Source: Planifilum fimeticola | GTDB taxonomy: Bacteria > Bacillota > Bacilli > Thermoactinomycetales > DSM-44946 | Assembly: GCF_003001905.1 (NCBI RefSeq) | Contig: NZ_PVNE01000016.1 | Location: forward strand, 1-64,000 | Length of the DNA: 64,000 nucleotides | Direction of reading: 5' to 3' | Shown here: positions 49,723 through 58,737 of the stretch, piece after piece | Layout: every line of letters starts with the position of its first letter | Position numbering within the stretch: position 1 is the stretch's first letter | Notes under the pieces: generated by a model | The model's input: only the letters and a program-made list of their open reading frames with translations | The model's database searches: none | What the model was told of the DNA's origin: nothing | Translations under genes and position numbers: made by a program

Positions 49723-51783
49723 TTACGTCAACTTTTCGATGCGGACGGCAGTGGAGAAGAATACCGCACCGCCCGCCAGATCGGCCTCCCGATCGGGCGT
49801 CAGCTGGTTGACTCCCTTGCTGTCTAGGGAGGCGTCTCCCCACCACAATCCGTTGCTTACGAGGACCCCGGGAAGCGTGTTTTCCGTCACCCTGGCCTTC
49901 AAGATGCAGCTTCCGCGACGGTTGATCACCCGGACGGCCTCGCCGTCGGCGATGCCGTACCGGGCGGCGTCGGCCGGGTGGATCTCCATCCGGGGTTCGC
50001 CCTCCAGCTTCCGCAGTTTGGGGATATTGCCCATGGTCGTGTTGAGAAACTGGTGGTTGGGCCCCGCGATCAACATGAAGGGGTGCTTCGCATCGCCGTT
50101 CCTCCGGGCGTCGAAGCCCTCCTTCAGCGGCACGTGGTTCGGGAGCGGATCCAGTCCCTCCTCCTTCATCCGCTCGCTGTAGAGGGCGATTTTGTTCCTT
50201 TTTAAGAGGTCGGGGAAAAGAGGCTGTTTGGCGAGATTCAACTTGACGATGCCCTTTTCGGCCAATTCCTCGTAGGTCACATCCTCCATCCAGGGATTTT
50301 CGGGCTGGTCCGCAACCTGGCGGATGATGTCCTCCGGCGTGTCGTCGAAACAGGGCTCGGTGAAGCCCATCCGCTTGGCCAGGGTTTTGAAGAGGTCAAA
50401 GTTGGACATGGCCTCTCCCTGCGGCGGGATGACCGGACGGGCCATCTGAAGGTACAGGTGCCAATAGGATTTGTAGACATCCAGGTTTTCAAAGTGAGAT
50501 GTGGCAGGCAGGACCAAGTCGGCATACCGGGCTGTGTCGGTGATGAACAGATCGTGCACCACGGTGAACAAATCCTCCCGGGCGAGGCCCTGAAGCACCT
50601 TTTCCTGGGCGGGAGCCACCCGGGCCGGATTGGCGTTGTAAACGAAAAGGAAGCGGACGGGCGGATCGGCTTGGAGCAGGGCGTCTCCCAGGCGAATCAT
50701 GTTGATCGTCCGGACCTCCGGGTTCGGCAGGAGATCGGGGCGTTCCAGCCTCGCCTTGTCGACGGTGGCGACCCCGTTTTCCTTGAGGGCGCCTCCTCCG
50801 CGTACCTTCCACTGCCCCGTCAGGGCGGGGAGGCAGGCGATGGTGCGGACGATCATCCCGCCGTTGTCATGGTGCTGAAGTCCGTTGCCGATCCGGATGA
50901 AGGAAGGAGTGGTCCGGCCGTATTCCCGGGCCAGACGGACGATCTCCTCCGCCGGGACGCCGGTGATGCGGGACGCGCGTTCCGGCGTGTATTCGGCGAC
51001 CCGCTTCCGGAACTCCTCCCATCCGGTGGTGTATGTTCGGATGAAGTCGTGGTCCAGCAGATCCTCTTCGACCAACGTGTGCATCATCCCCAGGGCGAGG
51101 GCGGCATCGGTTCCGGGATAAAGTTGGATGAATTCGTCGGCCCAGCGGGCGGTCCGGTTCCGGTGAACATCGATGGCGATGATTTTGGCCCCCCGCTTGC
51201 GGGCCTGTTCGAAGAGCATCACCTGATGCATGTTGGTGCTGACAATGTTTCCGCCCCAGACGATGATGAGGCGGCTGTGGACGGTCTCCTCCGGATCGAT
51301 CGCCCCCTTGAAACCCATGGTCATTTCGAAACCGCGGTTGCCCGCGACGTTGCAGATGGTGCGGTCGAGCCGGCTGGCGCCCAGGCGGTGGAAGAAGCGG
51401 CGATCCATGCTGCCGTTGTTCACCAGTCCCATGTTGCCGTAGTAGCTGTAGGGCAAGATGGCTTCCGCCCCGTGTCGGCGGATGATCTCCTGCATGCGAC
51501 GGACAATTTCATCCAGCGCTTCCTCCCAGGTGATGCGGGTGAAGACGCCTTCGCCCTTGCGGCCGGTCCTTTTCAGGGGATGAAGGACCCTGTCGGGGTG
51601 GTAAACCCGGGCGGGAAAATGGCGCACTTTGTGGCAGATGGTTCCCCGAGTGACGGGATGGTCCGGATCGCCGTCCACCCGATGGATCCGCCCATCCTTC
51701 AGGGTGACGGCGAGCCCGCAGGTATCGGGGCAATCCAGAGGGCAGACGGACCGGACGACGGGTTGCGGCCGAGAGGAAGACAT
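49723..51783 (-). CDS. Molybdopterin oxidoreductase family protein (YyaE-like)
   Basis: A 686-residue Mo/W-bis-MGD enzyme of the DMSO reductase superfamily. The N-terminal [4Fe-4S] domain has SVCPLDCPDTCGLAV (Cys14, 18, 22) and a fourth Cys in GTICHKVRHF. Domains follow with IIVWGGNIVSTNMHQVM near 175, FIRIGNGLQHHDNGG near 300, and the C-terminal dinucleotide-binding domain (LIAGPNHQFLNTTMGN, LVSNGLWWGDASLDSKGVNQ). No Tat signal, so cytoplasmic. Related to formate-dehydrogenase-like or BisC-like reductases such as YyaE; substrate unknown. No electron-transfer subunit or moa/moe gene is nearby. Confidence 0.88.
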   Translation of the reverse strand: MSSSRPQPVVRSVCPLDCPDTCGLAVTLKDGRIHRVDGDPDHPVTRGTICHKVRHFPARVYHPDRVLHPLKRTGRKGEGVFTRITWEEALDEIVRRMQEIIRRHGAEAILPYSYYGNMGLVNNGSMDRRFFHRLGASRLDRTICNVAGNRGFEMTMGFKGAIDPEETVHSRLIIVWGGNIVSTNMHQVMLFEQARKRGAKIIAIDVHRNRTARWADEFIQLYPGTDAALALGMMHTLVEEDLLDHDFIRTYTTGWEEFRKRVAEYTPERASRITGVPAEEIVRLAREYGRTTPSFIRIGNGLQHHDNGGMIVRTIACLPALTGQWKVRGGGALKENGVATVDKARLERPDLLPNPEVRTINMIRLGDALLQADPPVRFLFVYNANPARVAPAQEKVLQGLAREDLFTVVHDLFITDTARYADLVLPATSHFENLDVYKSYWHLYLQMARPVIPPQGEAMSNFDLFKTLAKRMGFTEPCFDDTPEDIIRQVADQPENPWMEDVTYEELAEKGIVKLNLAKQPLFPDLLKRNKIALYSERMKEEGLDPLPNHVPLKEGFDARRNGDAKHPFMLIAGPNHQFLNTTMGNIPKLRKLEGEPRMEIHPADAARYGIADGEAVRVINRRGSCILKARVTENTLPGVLVSNGLWWGDASLDSKGVNQLTPDREADLAGGAVFFSTAVRIEKLT

Positions 51784-51810
51784 GGTTTCTCTCTCCTCGT
51801 TTTTTTCCCC

Positions 51811-51819
51811 ATTGTATCA
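51811..51819 (-). promoter_or_regulatory. Extended -10 promoter of the oxidoreductase
   Basis: On the minus strand TGATACAAT (51819-51811), 28 bases before the ATG at 51783. Confidence 0.45.
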
Positions 51820-52149
51820 TTTTTCGGCAGAGGGGGAAGAAATGTTACCATAGGACAGTTTCCCGCCGGAAGGGAACCATTTTTCTGTTTTTTTCGTTTT
51901 AGTTAATAATAGGAGAGGTTTATCTCCCCGTTCTCCCTCAAGGTGCCGGATTTCTGCGATCGGACCGTCCCCTGCTCGGAAGTTCCCATGGGGAAATTGA
52001 ACCGTTATCGGGAAAGATGTCCGTTCGCCGCTTTTTTGTTTTGCGTTTGCGCGAGGGCACCGGGATATTGTCGATTGTTGTTTTTTCCTTCCGTTTTTTT
52101 GGATATATAACATATTGGGTGTCCTCAGAATCGATAAAAAATTTGGGGC
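51820..52149. other. Intergenic region, A+T-rich, no gene seen
   Basis: 330 bases between divergent genes. A GTTTCCCGCCGGAAGGGAAC inverted repeat lies around 51868-51887, and several T-runs occur. A possible -10 (TATAAC, 52106) lies before the next gene. No RNA gene or riboswitch recognised. Confidence 0.4.
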
Positions 52150-52830
52150 ATGGGGGCGTGGCCGATGAATTGGAGCCGAACCCACAGGTGGAAGGTGGCG
52201 GAATGGCATCCCTGGGTGTTAAAGGGAGCGGCGTTAAGCCATGTGGCCGCGCTGACCCTGATGGGAGTGTTTCTTACCGGAACGTTTCGCGGTACTCAGA
52301 CGGAGCGGATGTATTACATCGCTGAACACGAGACGGCCGTTTTCTGGTCGTGGGCAAGCTGGATGTTTGCCACGCTGGCGATCACCCTCGCCTTTTACGT
52401 TTGGCTGGCGGGATTTCATTCGATGTACCGTCCCGTCTTGCAGATGGCCCTCTTGATCTGGATCATCGGGGCCGCGACGGAGATCCTGCACGATCTCATT
52501 CAGATGACCATCATTCCGGCCCTTTCCGAGCTGTTCCTGCAGATGCCGTCGCCGGAGCTGGCGGGCCATTTTAACGCCTGGGACCGTTTGCTGATCCGCA
52601 TGACCGGCGTGTTCAGCAATACGTGTTATGCGATCAGCGGGTTGATATCCACGGGCGTCATGTTCCAGAACAAGCGAGTCTCCAACGGTTTGGCCGGATG
52701 GTCCCTGTTCATCTGGGCCCTCGTGCTTCTTGTCGCCCTGTGCGTCGGTTGGCTGGAGGTCCCGGTGCGGGGCGTCGTGTCGATATCGCTCCTGCTCTTT
52801 CTCCCCTGGGCGGGAATGGCGGCGAAGTGA
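52150..52830 (+). CDS. Hypothetical membrane protein
   Basis: A 226-residue protein with about six membrane segments: VLKGAALSHVAALTLMGVFL; FWSWASWMFATLAITLAFYV; VLQMALLIWIIGAATEIL; VFSNTCYAISGLISTGVMF; LAGWSLFIWALVLLVALCVG; GVVSISLLLFLPWAGM. I do not recognise a family. HDLIQMTIIPALSE between segments three and four is polar and may be functional. ATG 52165 is a possible later start. It is monocistronic by position. Confidence 0.65.
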   Translation: MGAWPMNWSRTHRWKVAEWHPWVLKGAALSHVAALTLMGVFLTGTFRGTQTERMYYIAEHETAVFWSWASWMFATLAITLAFYVWLAGFHSMYRPVLQMALLIWIIGAATEILHDLIQMTIIPALSELFLQMPSPELAGHFNAWDRLLIRMTGVFSNTCYAISGLISTGVMFQNKRVSNGLAGWSLFIWALVLLVALCVGWLEVPVRGVVSISLLLFLPWAGMAAK

Positions 52831-52977
52831 AGAAGGGGGTGAAAAGGTTTGATTTTCAAAGCCCCTCCCGGGAGAAGTTGACAAAACAACACTTTTATGC
52901 TTCGAAACCACACATTGTCAACAGGAGAGCAATTATATAAACTAAAAGAATCGGGCCATCAGAGGAGTGATCGTGTC

Positions 52978-53427
52978 ATGCTGCTTCGTTCGTTTCAACT
53001 GTCCGACGTCCATGACGTTTCCCGGATATGGCAGTTGACCGCGTCGCGCGATTCGGAATGGGAAACCCTCCAGGAGCTGTCAAAACAATTGGCGCGGGAT
53101 CGCGATCTGGTCCTGGTGGCCGAAGTGGACGGTCGTATCGTCGGGGCAATTGTCGGCACCATGGACAGGAGCACCGGCTTTTTCTATTGTCTGGCGGTGC
53201 ATCCCGATTACCAGGGGAGAGGAATCGGAAGGCGCCTGGTCGCCTCATTGGAGGAACGTTTCCGCCAAAAGGGAGTGAAGCGGATCTGGATCACGATTGA
53301 CGAAGGGACGAGGAAGCTGCTCCCTTTTTACTTGCACTTGGGATATGCCAATATTTGCGACACCACGCTGGAAAAGGAACTGATGTTCCAAAACGGAAGA
53401 GTGAAGGGAAAGGCGCATCCCGGGTGA
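52978..53427 (+). CDS. GNAT family N-acetyltransferase
   Basis: A 149-residue acetyltransferase. It has LLRSFQLSDVHDVSRIW at the start, VAEVDGRIVGAIVGTMD, and the acetyl-CoA loop AVHPDYQGRGIGRRLVASLE near 79, then LPFYLHLGYANICDTTLEKEL. It resembles RimI/YpeA-type enzymes, but the substrate is unknown. ATG 52978 follows AGAGGAG; the frame upstream to 52897 has no SD. An AT-rich promoter region precedes it, including TTGTCA at 52915. Confidence 0.85.
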   Translation: MLLRSFQLSDVHDVSRIWQLTASRDSEWETLQELSKQLARDRDLVLVAEVDGRIVGAIVGTMDRSTGFFYCLAVHPDYQGRGIGRRLVASLEERFRQKGVKRIWITIDEGTRKLLPFYLHLGYANICDTTLEKELMFQNGRVKGKAHPG

Positions 53428-53436
53428 AGGGCGGGA

Positions 53437-53461
53437 AAGGGAGGATCACTCCCTTGAATTT
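53437..53461 (+). terminator. Putative terminator after the GNAT gene
   Basis: AAGGGAG (53437-53443), GATCA loop, CTCCCTT (53449-53455), then GAATTTTTT. Confidence 0.55.
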
Positions 53462-53600
53462 TTTCAATTCGCTTTGTGAAAGGCGCGGGAATTAGGAAGT
53501 GTTCCCCGTCCTTCTCAAGGTGAATTGTTTTTATTTTTTGTTTATTGGAGGAATTTACCTTTTCCCCATAGAAATAAATGTTTAGAGGGGGTGAAAAAAA

Positions 53601-54899
53601 TTGACCAACAAAGCCTGGTTTGAGGAGCCTTCCTGCCCGCTCGATCCGGGTTTGGTTCATCAGCTCCGGGAGCAGCGCGGGAAGCGAGCGCGGGACGAGG
53701 CGATTCCGGTCATCGTCCGCTTCCGGAGGGATGCGGAGGATGAGAAGCGAAAGGACGCCCTCCATCTGTGCCGAAAAAGGTCCTGCGACTCCATCGGCGG
53801 GGAGATCCGACTGTTGAACGGCTACTACGGCCGGCTTCATCCCGACACGATTCGCGGCCTGGCCGATCATGAAGGAATCACACGCATCTATTACGACCGC
53901 AAGGTGCACGCATTTCTCGATGTGGCTTCCAAGACCACAAAATCCTTTGAAGTTCACGAACAGCTGGGATTTACCGGGAAAGGCGTCACCATCGCCGTTA
54001 TCGATACCGGGATCCATCCTCACGACGATTTGACCCAACCGGATAACCGGATCATCGCCTTTGCCGACCTGGTGGGAAATCGGGAGGAAGCCTACGACGA
54101 CCACGGTCACGGGACCCACTGCGCCGGGGATGCGGCGGGAGGAGGGCACCAATCGGAGGGATTGTACGTCGGTCCCGCCCCTGAAGCCAACCTGGTGGGC
54201 GTGAAAGTACTGGACGCCGAAGGCGGAGGGCGTCTGTCGACGGTGATTCGGGGGGTGGAGTGGTGCATCGAGCATAAGGAAGAACTGGGCATCCGGATTC
54301 TCTCCCTCTCCCTCGGGGCGCCGGCCTACGAATCGTACCGGGACGATCCTCTCTGTCAGGCGGTGGAGAAAGCGTGGCACAGCGGGCTGGTTGTCTGCGC
54401 CGCCGCCGGAAACGAAGGTCCCGCACCGCTGACGATCAGCACCCCGGGCATCGATCCGGTCATCCTCACCGTCGGCGCGGCGGACGATCGAAACACCCCT
54501 GACCGGAGCGACGACGAGAAGGCATCCTTCTCCAGCCGGGGGCCGACGATCGATCAGCTGGTGAAGCCGGATGTGTACGCTCCGGGGACCGACATCGTCT
54601 CCCTGTCCGCCCCCGGTTCGACCCTGGAAGAGCTGCTTCCCGAAAACCGCGTCGGCGAACATTATATCCGCCTTTCCGGCACATCGATGGCCACGCCCAT
54701 CTGCGCCGGAGTGGCCGCCCTGATGCTGGAGGCCAATCCCTATTTGAGCCCGAACGACGTAAAGAGCATTTTGATGAGCACCGCCCAGCCCATGGCCGGC
54801 GATCAGGCCGGGTATCTCGATGCTCGGAAGGCGGTGGAAATGGCCCAGGCTTATCTCGAATTCCAGAGGCCGAAGGTTTCCGGCGGTGCGACGGGATAA
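53601..54899 (+). CDS. S8 family serine peptidase (AprX-like subtilase)
   Basis: A 432-residue subtilisin-like protease of the intracellular AprX type, with no signal peptide. A propeptide-like N-terminal domain covers residues 1-115. The catalytic triad is Asp135 (VIDTGIHPHDD), His170 (DHGHGTHCAG) and Ser362 (SGTSMATPICAG), with oxyanion Asn271 (AAAGNEGPAP). GHQSEGLYVGPAPEANLVG is typical of AprX. The start is TTG 53601 after AGAGGGGGTG. It may work in stationary phase or sporulation, as in Bacillus. A strong terminator follows at 54953. Confidence 0.93.
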   Translation: MTNKAWFEEPSCPLDPGLVHQLREQRGKRARDEAIPVIVRFRRDAEDEKRKDALHLCRKRSCDSIGGEIRLLNGYYGRLHPDTIRGLADHEGITRIYYDRKVHAFLDVASKTTKSFEVHEQLGFTGKGVTIAVIDTGIHPHDDLTQPDNRIIAFADLVGNREEAYDDHGHGTHCAGDAAGGGHQSEGLYVGPAPEANLVGVKVLDAEGGGRLSTVIRGVEWCIEHKEELGIRILSLSLGAPAYESYRDDPLCQAVEKAWHSGLVVCAAAGNEGPAPLTISTPGIDPVILTVGAADDRNTPDRSDDEKASFSSRGPTIDQLVKPDVYAPGTDIVSLSAPGSTLEELLPENRVGEHYIRLSGTSMATPICAGVAALMLEANPYLSPNDVKSILMSTAQPMAGDQAGYLDARKAVEMAQAYLEFQRPKVSGGATG

Positions 54900-54952
54900 T
54901 GCCTTTAAGGCTCGGGGCGAAAAAAACGACGGGGGCACCATATTATTTAAGG

Positions 54953-54989
54953 AAAAAAAGCCGGGCGAGGTTTTGTCCCGGCTTTTTTT
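54953..54989 (+). terminator. Intrinsic terminator after the subtilase gene
   Basis: AAAAAAAGCCGGG (54953-54965) pairs with CCCGGCTTTTTTT (54977-54989) over an 11-nt loop. Confidence 0.92.
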
Positions 54990-55060
54990 CCGCAATGATT
55001 CCGCGCCCGGGGAGCATCGGCGGTTCGGATATGGATGAAGGGAAGGAACCCGGAGGATCG

Positions 55061-55897
55061 TTACTTCACCCCCTGACCCAATAGGCTTCCCAGCTCCCGG
55101 GAACGGGATTTGGCCCGCAGGACGGCGCTTTTGACCGCTTCATCGAATTGGCGGCGTTTCAGTTCCTCCAGACCGGCCATCGTCGTTCCGCCGGGGGAGG
55201 TGACCCGACGGCGAAGTTCTGCCGGTTCCTCCCGGGTCTCCATCAGCATATGGGCCGCGCCGAGGAGGGTTTGCAGGGTGAGCTCGCGGGAGATCTCCTT
55301 CGAAAGCCCCGCTTCCACTCCGGCCTGTTCCAGGGCTTCGACCATGAAATAGATATATGCCGGGCCGCTTCCCGAAAGGGCGGTCACGGAGTCCATCGCC
55401 TCTTCTTCCACGATGACCGTGGAGCCGATGGCGGAAAACAGGTATCGCGCCGCTTCCATGTCCTCCGGTTTCGCCCACCTTCCGGCACAGAGGGCTGTGG
55501 CGGAAAGTCCGATGGTGCAGGAGGTGTTGGGCATGGCACGGATCACCGGAATTCCTGCGGGAATCAGCTTTTCCACCGAATCGGTGGAGACGCCGGCGGC
55601 GACGGAGATGATCCGCTGGCCTTTGTGAAAAAAGCTCCTCCACTGCATGAGGGCTTCCTGCACATCCTTCGGCTTCACCGCCAGAATCACGGTGTCCGCT
55701 TCGGAAATCGCCCTTCCCCGGTTTTCCGGAATCCAAACGCCGTAGGTCCCTTTCAGTTTGTCCAACCGCTCCCGCTTGTGACGGTTGAAGACGCTCACCC
55801 TGTCGGCGTCGATCCGCCGTTTTTTCAGGAGACCGGCCAGCATCGCCTCCGCCATGGAGCCGGCCCCGATAAAGCAGATGCGTTCCACTCCGTTCAT
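55061..55897 (-). CDS. proC: Pyrroline-5-carboxylate reductase
   Basis: A 278-residue enzyme that reduces P5C to L-proline with NAD(P)H, the last step of proline synthesis. The N-terminal Rossmann motif is ICFIGAGSMAEAMLAGLL (near 8). IPVIRAMPNTSCTIGLSATAL lies near 118, and the family signature ALSGSGPAYIYFMVEALEQA near 170, with RRRVTSPGGTTMAGLEEL near 228. I set the start at ATG 55897 after GGGGGGAG; a longer open frame upstream is the T-box leader and not coding. It is controlled by a proline T-box. Confidence 0.96.
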   Translation of the reverse strand: MNGVERICFIGAGSMAEAMLAGLLKKRRIDADRVSVFNRHKRERLDKLKGTYGVWIPENRGRAISEADTVILAVKPKDVQEALMQWRSFFHKGQRIISVAAGVSTDSVEKLIPAGIPVIRAMPNTSCTIGLSATALCAGRWAKPEDMEAARYLFSAIGSTVIVEEEAMDSVTALSGSGPAYIYFMVEALEQAGVEAGLSKEISRELTLQTLLGAAHMLMETREEPAELRRRVTSPGGTTMAGLEELKRRQFDEAVKSAVLRAKSRSRELGSLLGQGVK

Positions 55898-55917
55898 CCT
55901 GGTGCTCCCCCCTGTCG

Positions 55918-56212
55918 TCAGGAATCGAGAAAAAAGAAAACCCTCCTTCGCCCCAAGGACGAAAGAGGGTTCCTCTTCCGCGGTACCACCTCGTTTGGCA
56001 CGAGCGTGCCCACCTCGTCGCGGCCGGAGAATTCCGGCCGCCTCCTTGATAACGGAGCGTGCTCCGTGCCGATTCGTCACCGTCCGCTCGGGAGATGGGT
56101 TCCGGGCGGCATCCCGGCGGCACCTCACAGCCGGCGGGTGCTGCTCTCTGAACGGTAAGCCGTCCGTACTGGTCTCCGTCATTGCGTTTATCGCGTGTTC
56201 CGTCCGGTTGTT
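55918..56212 (-). ncRNA. T-box leader (proline) of proC
   Basis: A classic tRNA-sensing leader on the minus strand. The antiterminator bulge GGTGGTACCGCGG is at 55990-55978. The terminator hairpin is AACCCTCTTTCGTCC with CGAAGGAGGGTT and a T-rich run (55972-55926). In Stem I, the specifier loop reads GGAA-CCC-ATCTCCCGAGC, aligned with glyQS GAAA-GGC-ATTCTTGAGC, so the specifier is CCC (56099-56097), a proline codon. Uncharged tRNA-Pro should allow read-through into proC. Confidence 0.95.
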
Positions 56213-56218
56213 TAACAC

Positions 56219-56247
56219 ATTATGCCTGAGGGGCGGCCACATGTCAA
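56219..56247 (-). promoter_or_regulatory. SigA promoter of the T-box/proC transcript
   Basis: On the minus strand a perfect TTGACA (56247-56242), 17 bases, CATAAT (56224-56219). Confidence 0.85.
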
Positions 56248-56361
56248 GGGGTGGACGGCCGCTCGTTGAAAAGATTTTGGGTATTTTATGTTTTGTCTTG
56301 TTTTAATCTGTCAACGTTTTGGCAATAAAGAGAATGTGCAAAGATGACGGAGGGGAGAGGC

Positions 56362-56904
56362 ATGATCGTACCGGAAGAAGGGGCGGTCATACGGATCGAG
56401 AGTTACAAGCACGGGGAACATTTGCACCGGACATGGAAAAAGTCGATTGTATTGGAAAAGGGAGAACCTCTCGTCATCGCCAATTACAATGTGGAAGTGG
56501 TGGAGGCGGACGGCCGGGAGTGGGTTTTCCCCGGCTTGACCATCGGCGGATTCCACCGCTTTTCCTGGCATCACACCCTCGTCGTGTTTGGTGAGGATGG
56601 CAATTACCGGTTTTACACCCACATCGCATCCCCCTACCGGTATCGGGACGGGGTGCTGTCTTACATCGACTACGATCTGGATCTGGTGGTTGAAAAGGAT
56701 GGGACCCGCAGGTGGGTGGACCGGGAGGAATTCGACCGAAACCGCGTCCGGTATTCCTATCCTGACGAGGTGGTGAAAAAAATCGAAGAGGCGGTCGACC
56801 GCGTCGATCGCATGGTTTGCAGAGGGGAAGAACCCTTCACTTCCGAATGGGCAAGCCGCTGGTATCATCGTTTTCAATTCTATAAATCCCGTTTGATGGA
56901 GTGA
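56362..56904 (+). CDS. DUF402 nucleoside di/triphosphate phosphatase (Ntdp-like)
   Basis: A 180-residue DUF402 protein similar to Gram-positive Ntdp/YgaC. Typical parts are GAVIRIESYKHGEHLHRTWK at the start, then WVFPGLTIGGFHRFSWHHTL, and the acidic YIDYDLDLVVEKDGTRRWVD with metal-binding Asp residues near 105. The family hydrolyses NTPs/NDPs. It starts at ATG 56362 after GGAGGGGAG; ATG 56344 lacks an SD. The stop lies among the start codons of the signal peptidase gene (GTG 56901 or ATG 56913), so the two are coupled. Confidence 0.9.
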   Translation: MIVPEEGAVIRIESYKHGEHLHRTWKKSIVLEKGEPLVIANYNVEVVEADGREWVFPGLTIGGFHRFSWHHTLVVFGEDGNYRFYTHIASPYRYRDGVLSYIDYDLDLVVEKDGTRRWVDREEFDRNRVRYSYPDEVVKKIEEAVDRVDRMVCRGEEPFTSEWASRWYHRFQFYKSRLME

Positions 56905-56912
56905 AGGTGAAG

Positions 56913-57434
56913 ATGAGGAAGAATCGAGTGTTCGGTTGGATGCGGACGGGACTGTTGACCTTCGCTTTCGTGTTCGCCGTCAATCAGTACGGCTTCGCCC
57001 TGTCCGTGGTCAACGGCACGTCGATGGAGCCCACTCTGGAAGACGGCGATCGACTGTTTATCAATCGATTCGCCTATTTGTTCAGTCAACCGAAAGTGGG
57101 AGACGTGATCACCTTTGAAGATCCGGCCCAGGACGGGCGCTATCTGGTCAAGAGGGTGGTCGGCGTCTCCGGCGACCGCATCGAGATCCGGTCCGGCGTT
57201 TTGTACCGAAACGGCAAAGCGGTTCCGGAACCGTACATCGACACCAAAATCGAGGACGGGAACTTCGGACCGGTTACCGTCAAGCCGGGGACCGTCTTTG
57301 TCTTGGGTGACAACCGCCACAAGCATGCCAGCCGCGACAGCCGTTACGAAAGCGTCGGCCTGGTTCCCATCGACCGCGTTGACGGCAAGGTGGAGTGGAT
57401 TCTCTGGAGGCCGTCCCTGGCCGCGTTTCTGTAA
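56913..57434 (+). CDS. Signal peptidase I
   Basis: A 173-residue type I signal peptidase with one N-terminal membrane segment (TGLLTFAFVFAVNQYGFAL). The catalytic Ser is in VVNGTSMEPTLEDGD (near 37) and Lys in GRYLVKRVVGVSGDRIEI (near 79). The conserved GDN...SRDSR box reads VLGDNRHKHASRDSRYES, with a short His/Lys insert between GDNR and SRDSR. It cleaves Sec and Tat preproteins at the outer face. ATG 56913 fits the SD GGAGTGAAGG; GTG 56901 would add four residues. Follows the DUF402 gene. Confidence 0.92.
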   Translation: MRKNRVFGWMRTGLLTFAFVFAVNQYGFALSVVNGTSMEPTLEDGDRLFINRFAYLFSQPKVGDVITFEDPAQDGRYLVKRVVGVSGDRIEIRSGVLYRNGKAVPEPYIDTKIEDGNFGPVTVKPGTVFVLGDNRHKHASRDSRYESVGLVPIDRVDGKVEWILWRPSLAAFL

Positions 57435-57628
57435 CGATTTGTCAAAGCCCAGGAAGCAATTTCAAATAATATAAAAAGTCAAAAAGTGTTCACAAACTCC
57501 ACTGCGATCATGTCTATAAATATTGCATAATGGAGTGGGGAGATCAACCCCACCCCGGATCTATTATATCAAAACACCCTGCTAATTTCGAAAGAGGGTG
57601 CGATTAAGAGATTGAGGAGGAAATGAAA
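57435..57628. other. Intergenic region before codY
   Basis: 194 bases, A+T-rich. A GTGGGG-CCCCAC hairpin (about 57535-57552) could be a terminator or leader structure without a T-run. CATAAT at 57525 and TATAAA at 57514 are possible -10 elements, but no -35 fits well. No convincing CodY box was seen. Confidence 0.4.
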
Positions 57629-58408
57629 ATGGATTTGCTTCAAAAAACGAGGCGAATTTCCCGAATTCTGCAGAAGAATGTCGGTCATCACCTTGTGGAT
57701 TTTGACGAAGTGGCTCAAGCGCTGTGCGATGTGATCGGAGCCAATGTATATATTGTCAATCCCGACGGAAAGCTGTTGGGACTCGCCATCGATCACGAGA
57801 TCGAAAACGAGCGGATGGAGCAATACCTGAAGGATCGGCAATTTCCGCGGGAGTATGCCCGTTCGCTGATGGAAGTGGAAAAGCCGAGACCCAACATCAG
57901 CGTGGAGGATCCCCTGACCGCTTATCCCGTTGAGATGAAGGACATGTTTAAACACGGCTATACGACCCTCGTCCCGATCATCGGCGGCGGGGATCATCTG
58001 GGGACGCTCGTTTTGTCCCGCATGAACGAAAAATTTGTCGACGATGACTTGATTCTGGCCGAATACGGAGCCACCGTCGCCGGGATGGAAATCCTTCGGG
58101 AACGGGCGGGACAAATCGAAGAGGAAGCGCGCAGCCGGGCGGTCGTCCAGCTGGCGATCAACTCCCTCTCCTTCAGCGAGCTGGAGGCGGCGGAACACAT
58201 CTTCAACGAGCTGGACGGAAATGAAGGACTGCTGGTGGCCAGCAAAATCGCTGACCGCGTCGGCATCACCCGCTCCGTGATCGTCAACGCCCTGCGCAAA
58301 TTGGAAAGCGCCGGGGTGGTGGAATCCCGCTCGCTGGGTATGAAGGGAACCTACATCCGCATCCTGAATCCCAAGCTTCTCCCGGCGCTGGAGAAGGCCC
58401 GCCACTGA
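57629..58408 (+). CDS. codY: GTP-sensing pleiotropic transcriptional repressor CodY
   Basis: A 259-residue protein, the standard CodY length. It starts [17 protein letters not shown]. The GAF-type N-terminal domain binds branched-chain amino acids ([27 protein letters not shown]). The C-terminal winged helix is [20 protein letters not shown] then [20 protein letters not shown]. It represses amino-acid and peptide uptake and stationary-phase genes when GTP and Ile/Val/Leu are high. ATG 57629 is eight bases after GGAGG; ATG 57623 is too close. It could act on amino-acid genes here, but no CodY site was identified. A terminator follows. Confidence 0.97.
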   Translation: MDLLQKTRRISRILQKNVGHHLVDFDEVAQALCDVIGANVYIVNPDGKLLGLAIDHEIENERMEQYLKDRQFPREYARSLMEVEKPRPNISVEDPLTAYPVEMKDMFKHGYTTLVPIIGGGDHLGTLVLSRMNEKFVDDDLILAEYGATVAGMEILRERAGQIEEEARSRAVVQLAINSLSFSELEAAEHIFNELDGNEGLLVASKIADRVGITRSVIVNALRKLESAGVVESRSLGMKGTYIRILNPKLLPALEKARH

Positions 58409-58417
58409 GCGCCAAAT

Positions 58418-58452
58418 AAAGACCCCTCCGATCTATCCGGAAGGGGTCTTTT
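58418..58452 (+). terminator. Intrinsic terminator after codY
   Basis: AAAGACCCCT (58418-58427) pairs with AGGGGTCTTT (58442-58451), with an internal CCG/CGG extension. Confidence 0.88.
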
Positions 58453-58626
58453 GTCGTTTTTCTGAATCCGGGCTTGTCATCGGAAACGATCCGGGCCCAC
58501 TCTCCGTTTTTTAGGTATAAAACGGCTTGCAGACGGTCTTTAAGACTGCAGGAGAGATTCGTTTTTCAATAAAATGGAAGAATGTGATTTTGTCTGTGTT
58601 TTTTCACCAACGTTTGGACCGTTTTT

Positions 58627-58635
58627 TGGTATAAT
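58627..58635 (+). promoter_or_regulatory. Extended -10 promoter of the ABC exporter
   Basis: TGGTATAAT (58627-58635), about 100 bases before the start; the preceding 150 bases show only an imperfect hairpin near 58527-58556. Confidence 0.5.
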
Positions 58636-58737
58636 ATAAACAACTTAGTTTGAAAACCCCTGTTACACAGAGGAGAAACCCTCCCGTCTTCCGCCCTGCG
58701 GAATACGGGGAGAGAAATATCGCTGGAGATGAGGCTC

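Noticed and set aside
55898-56242. N-terminal extension of proC up to 56242
   Set aside because: The open frame passes through the T-box leader; the conserved protein start and SD are at 55897.
57435-57628. CodY autoregulatory site before codY
   Set aside because: The A+T-rich stretch near 57463 matches the CodY motif at too few positions to be reported.
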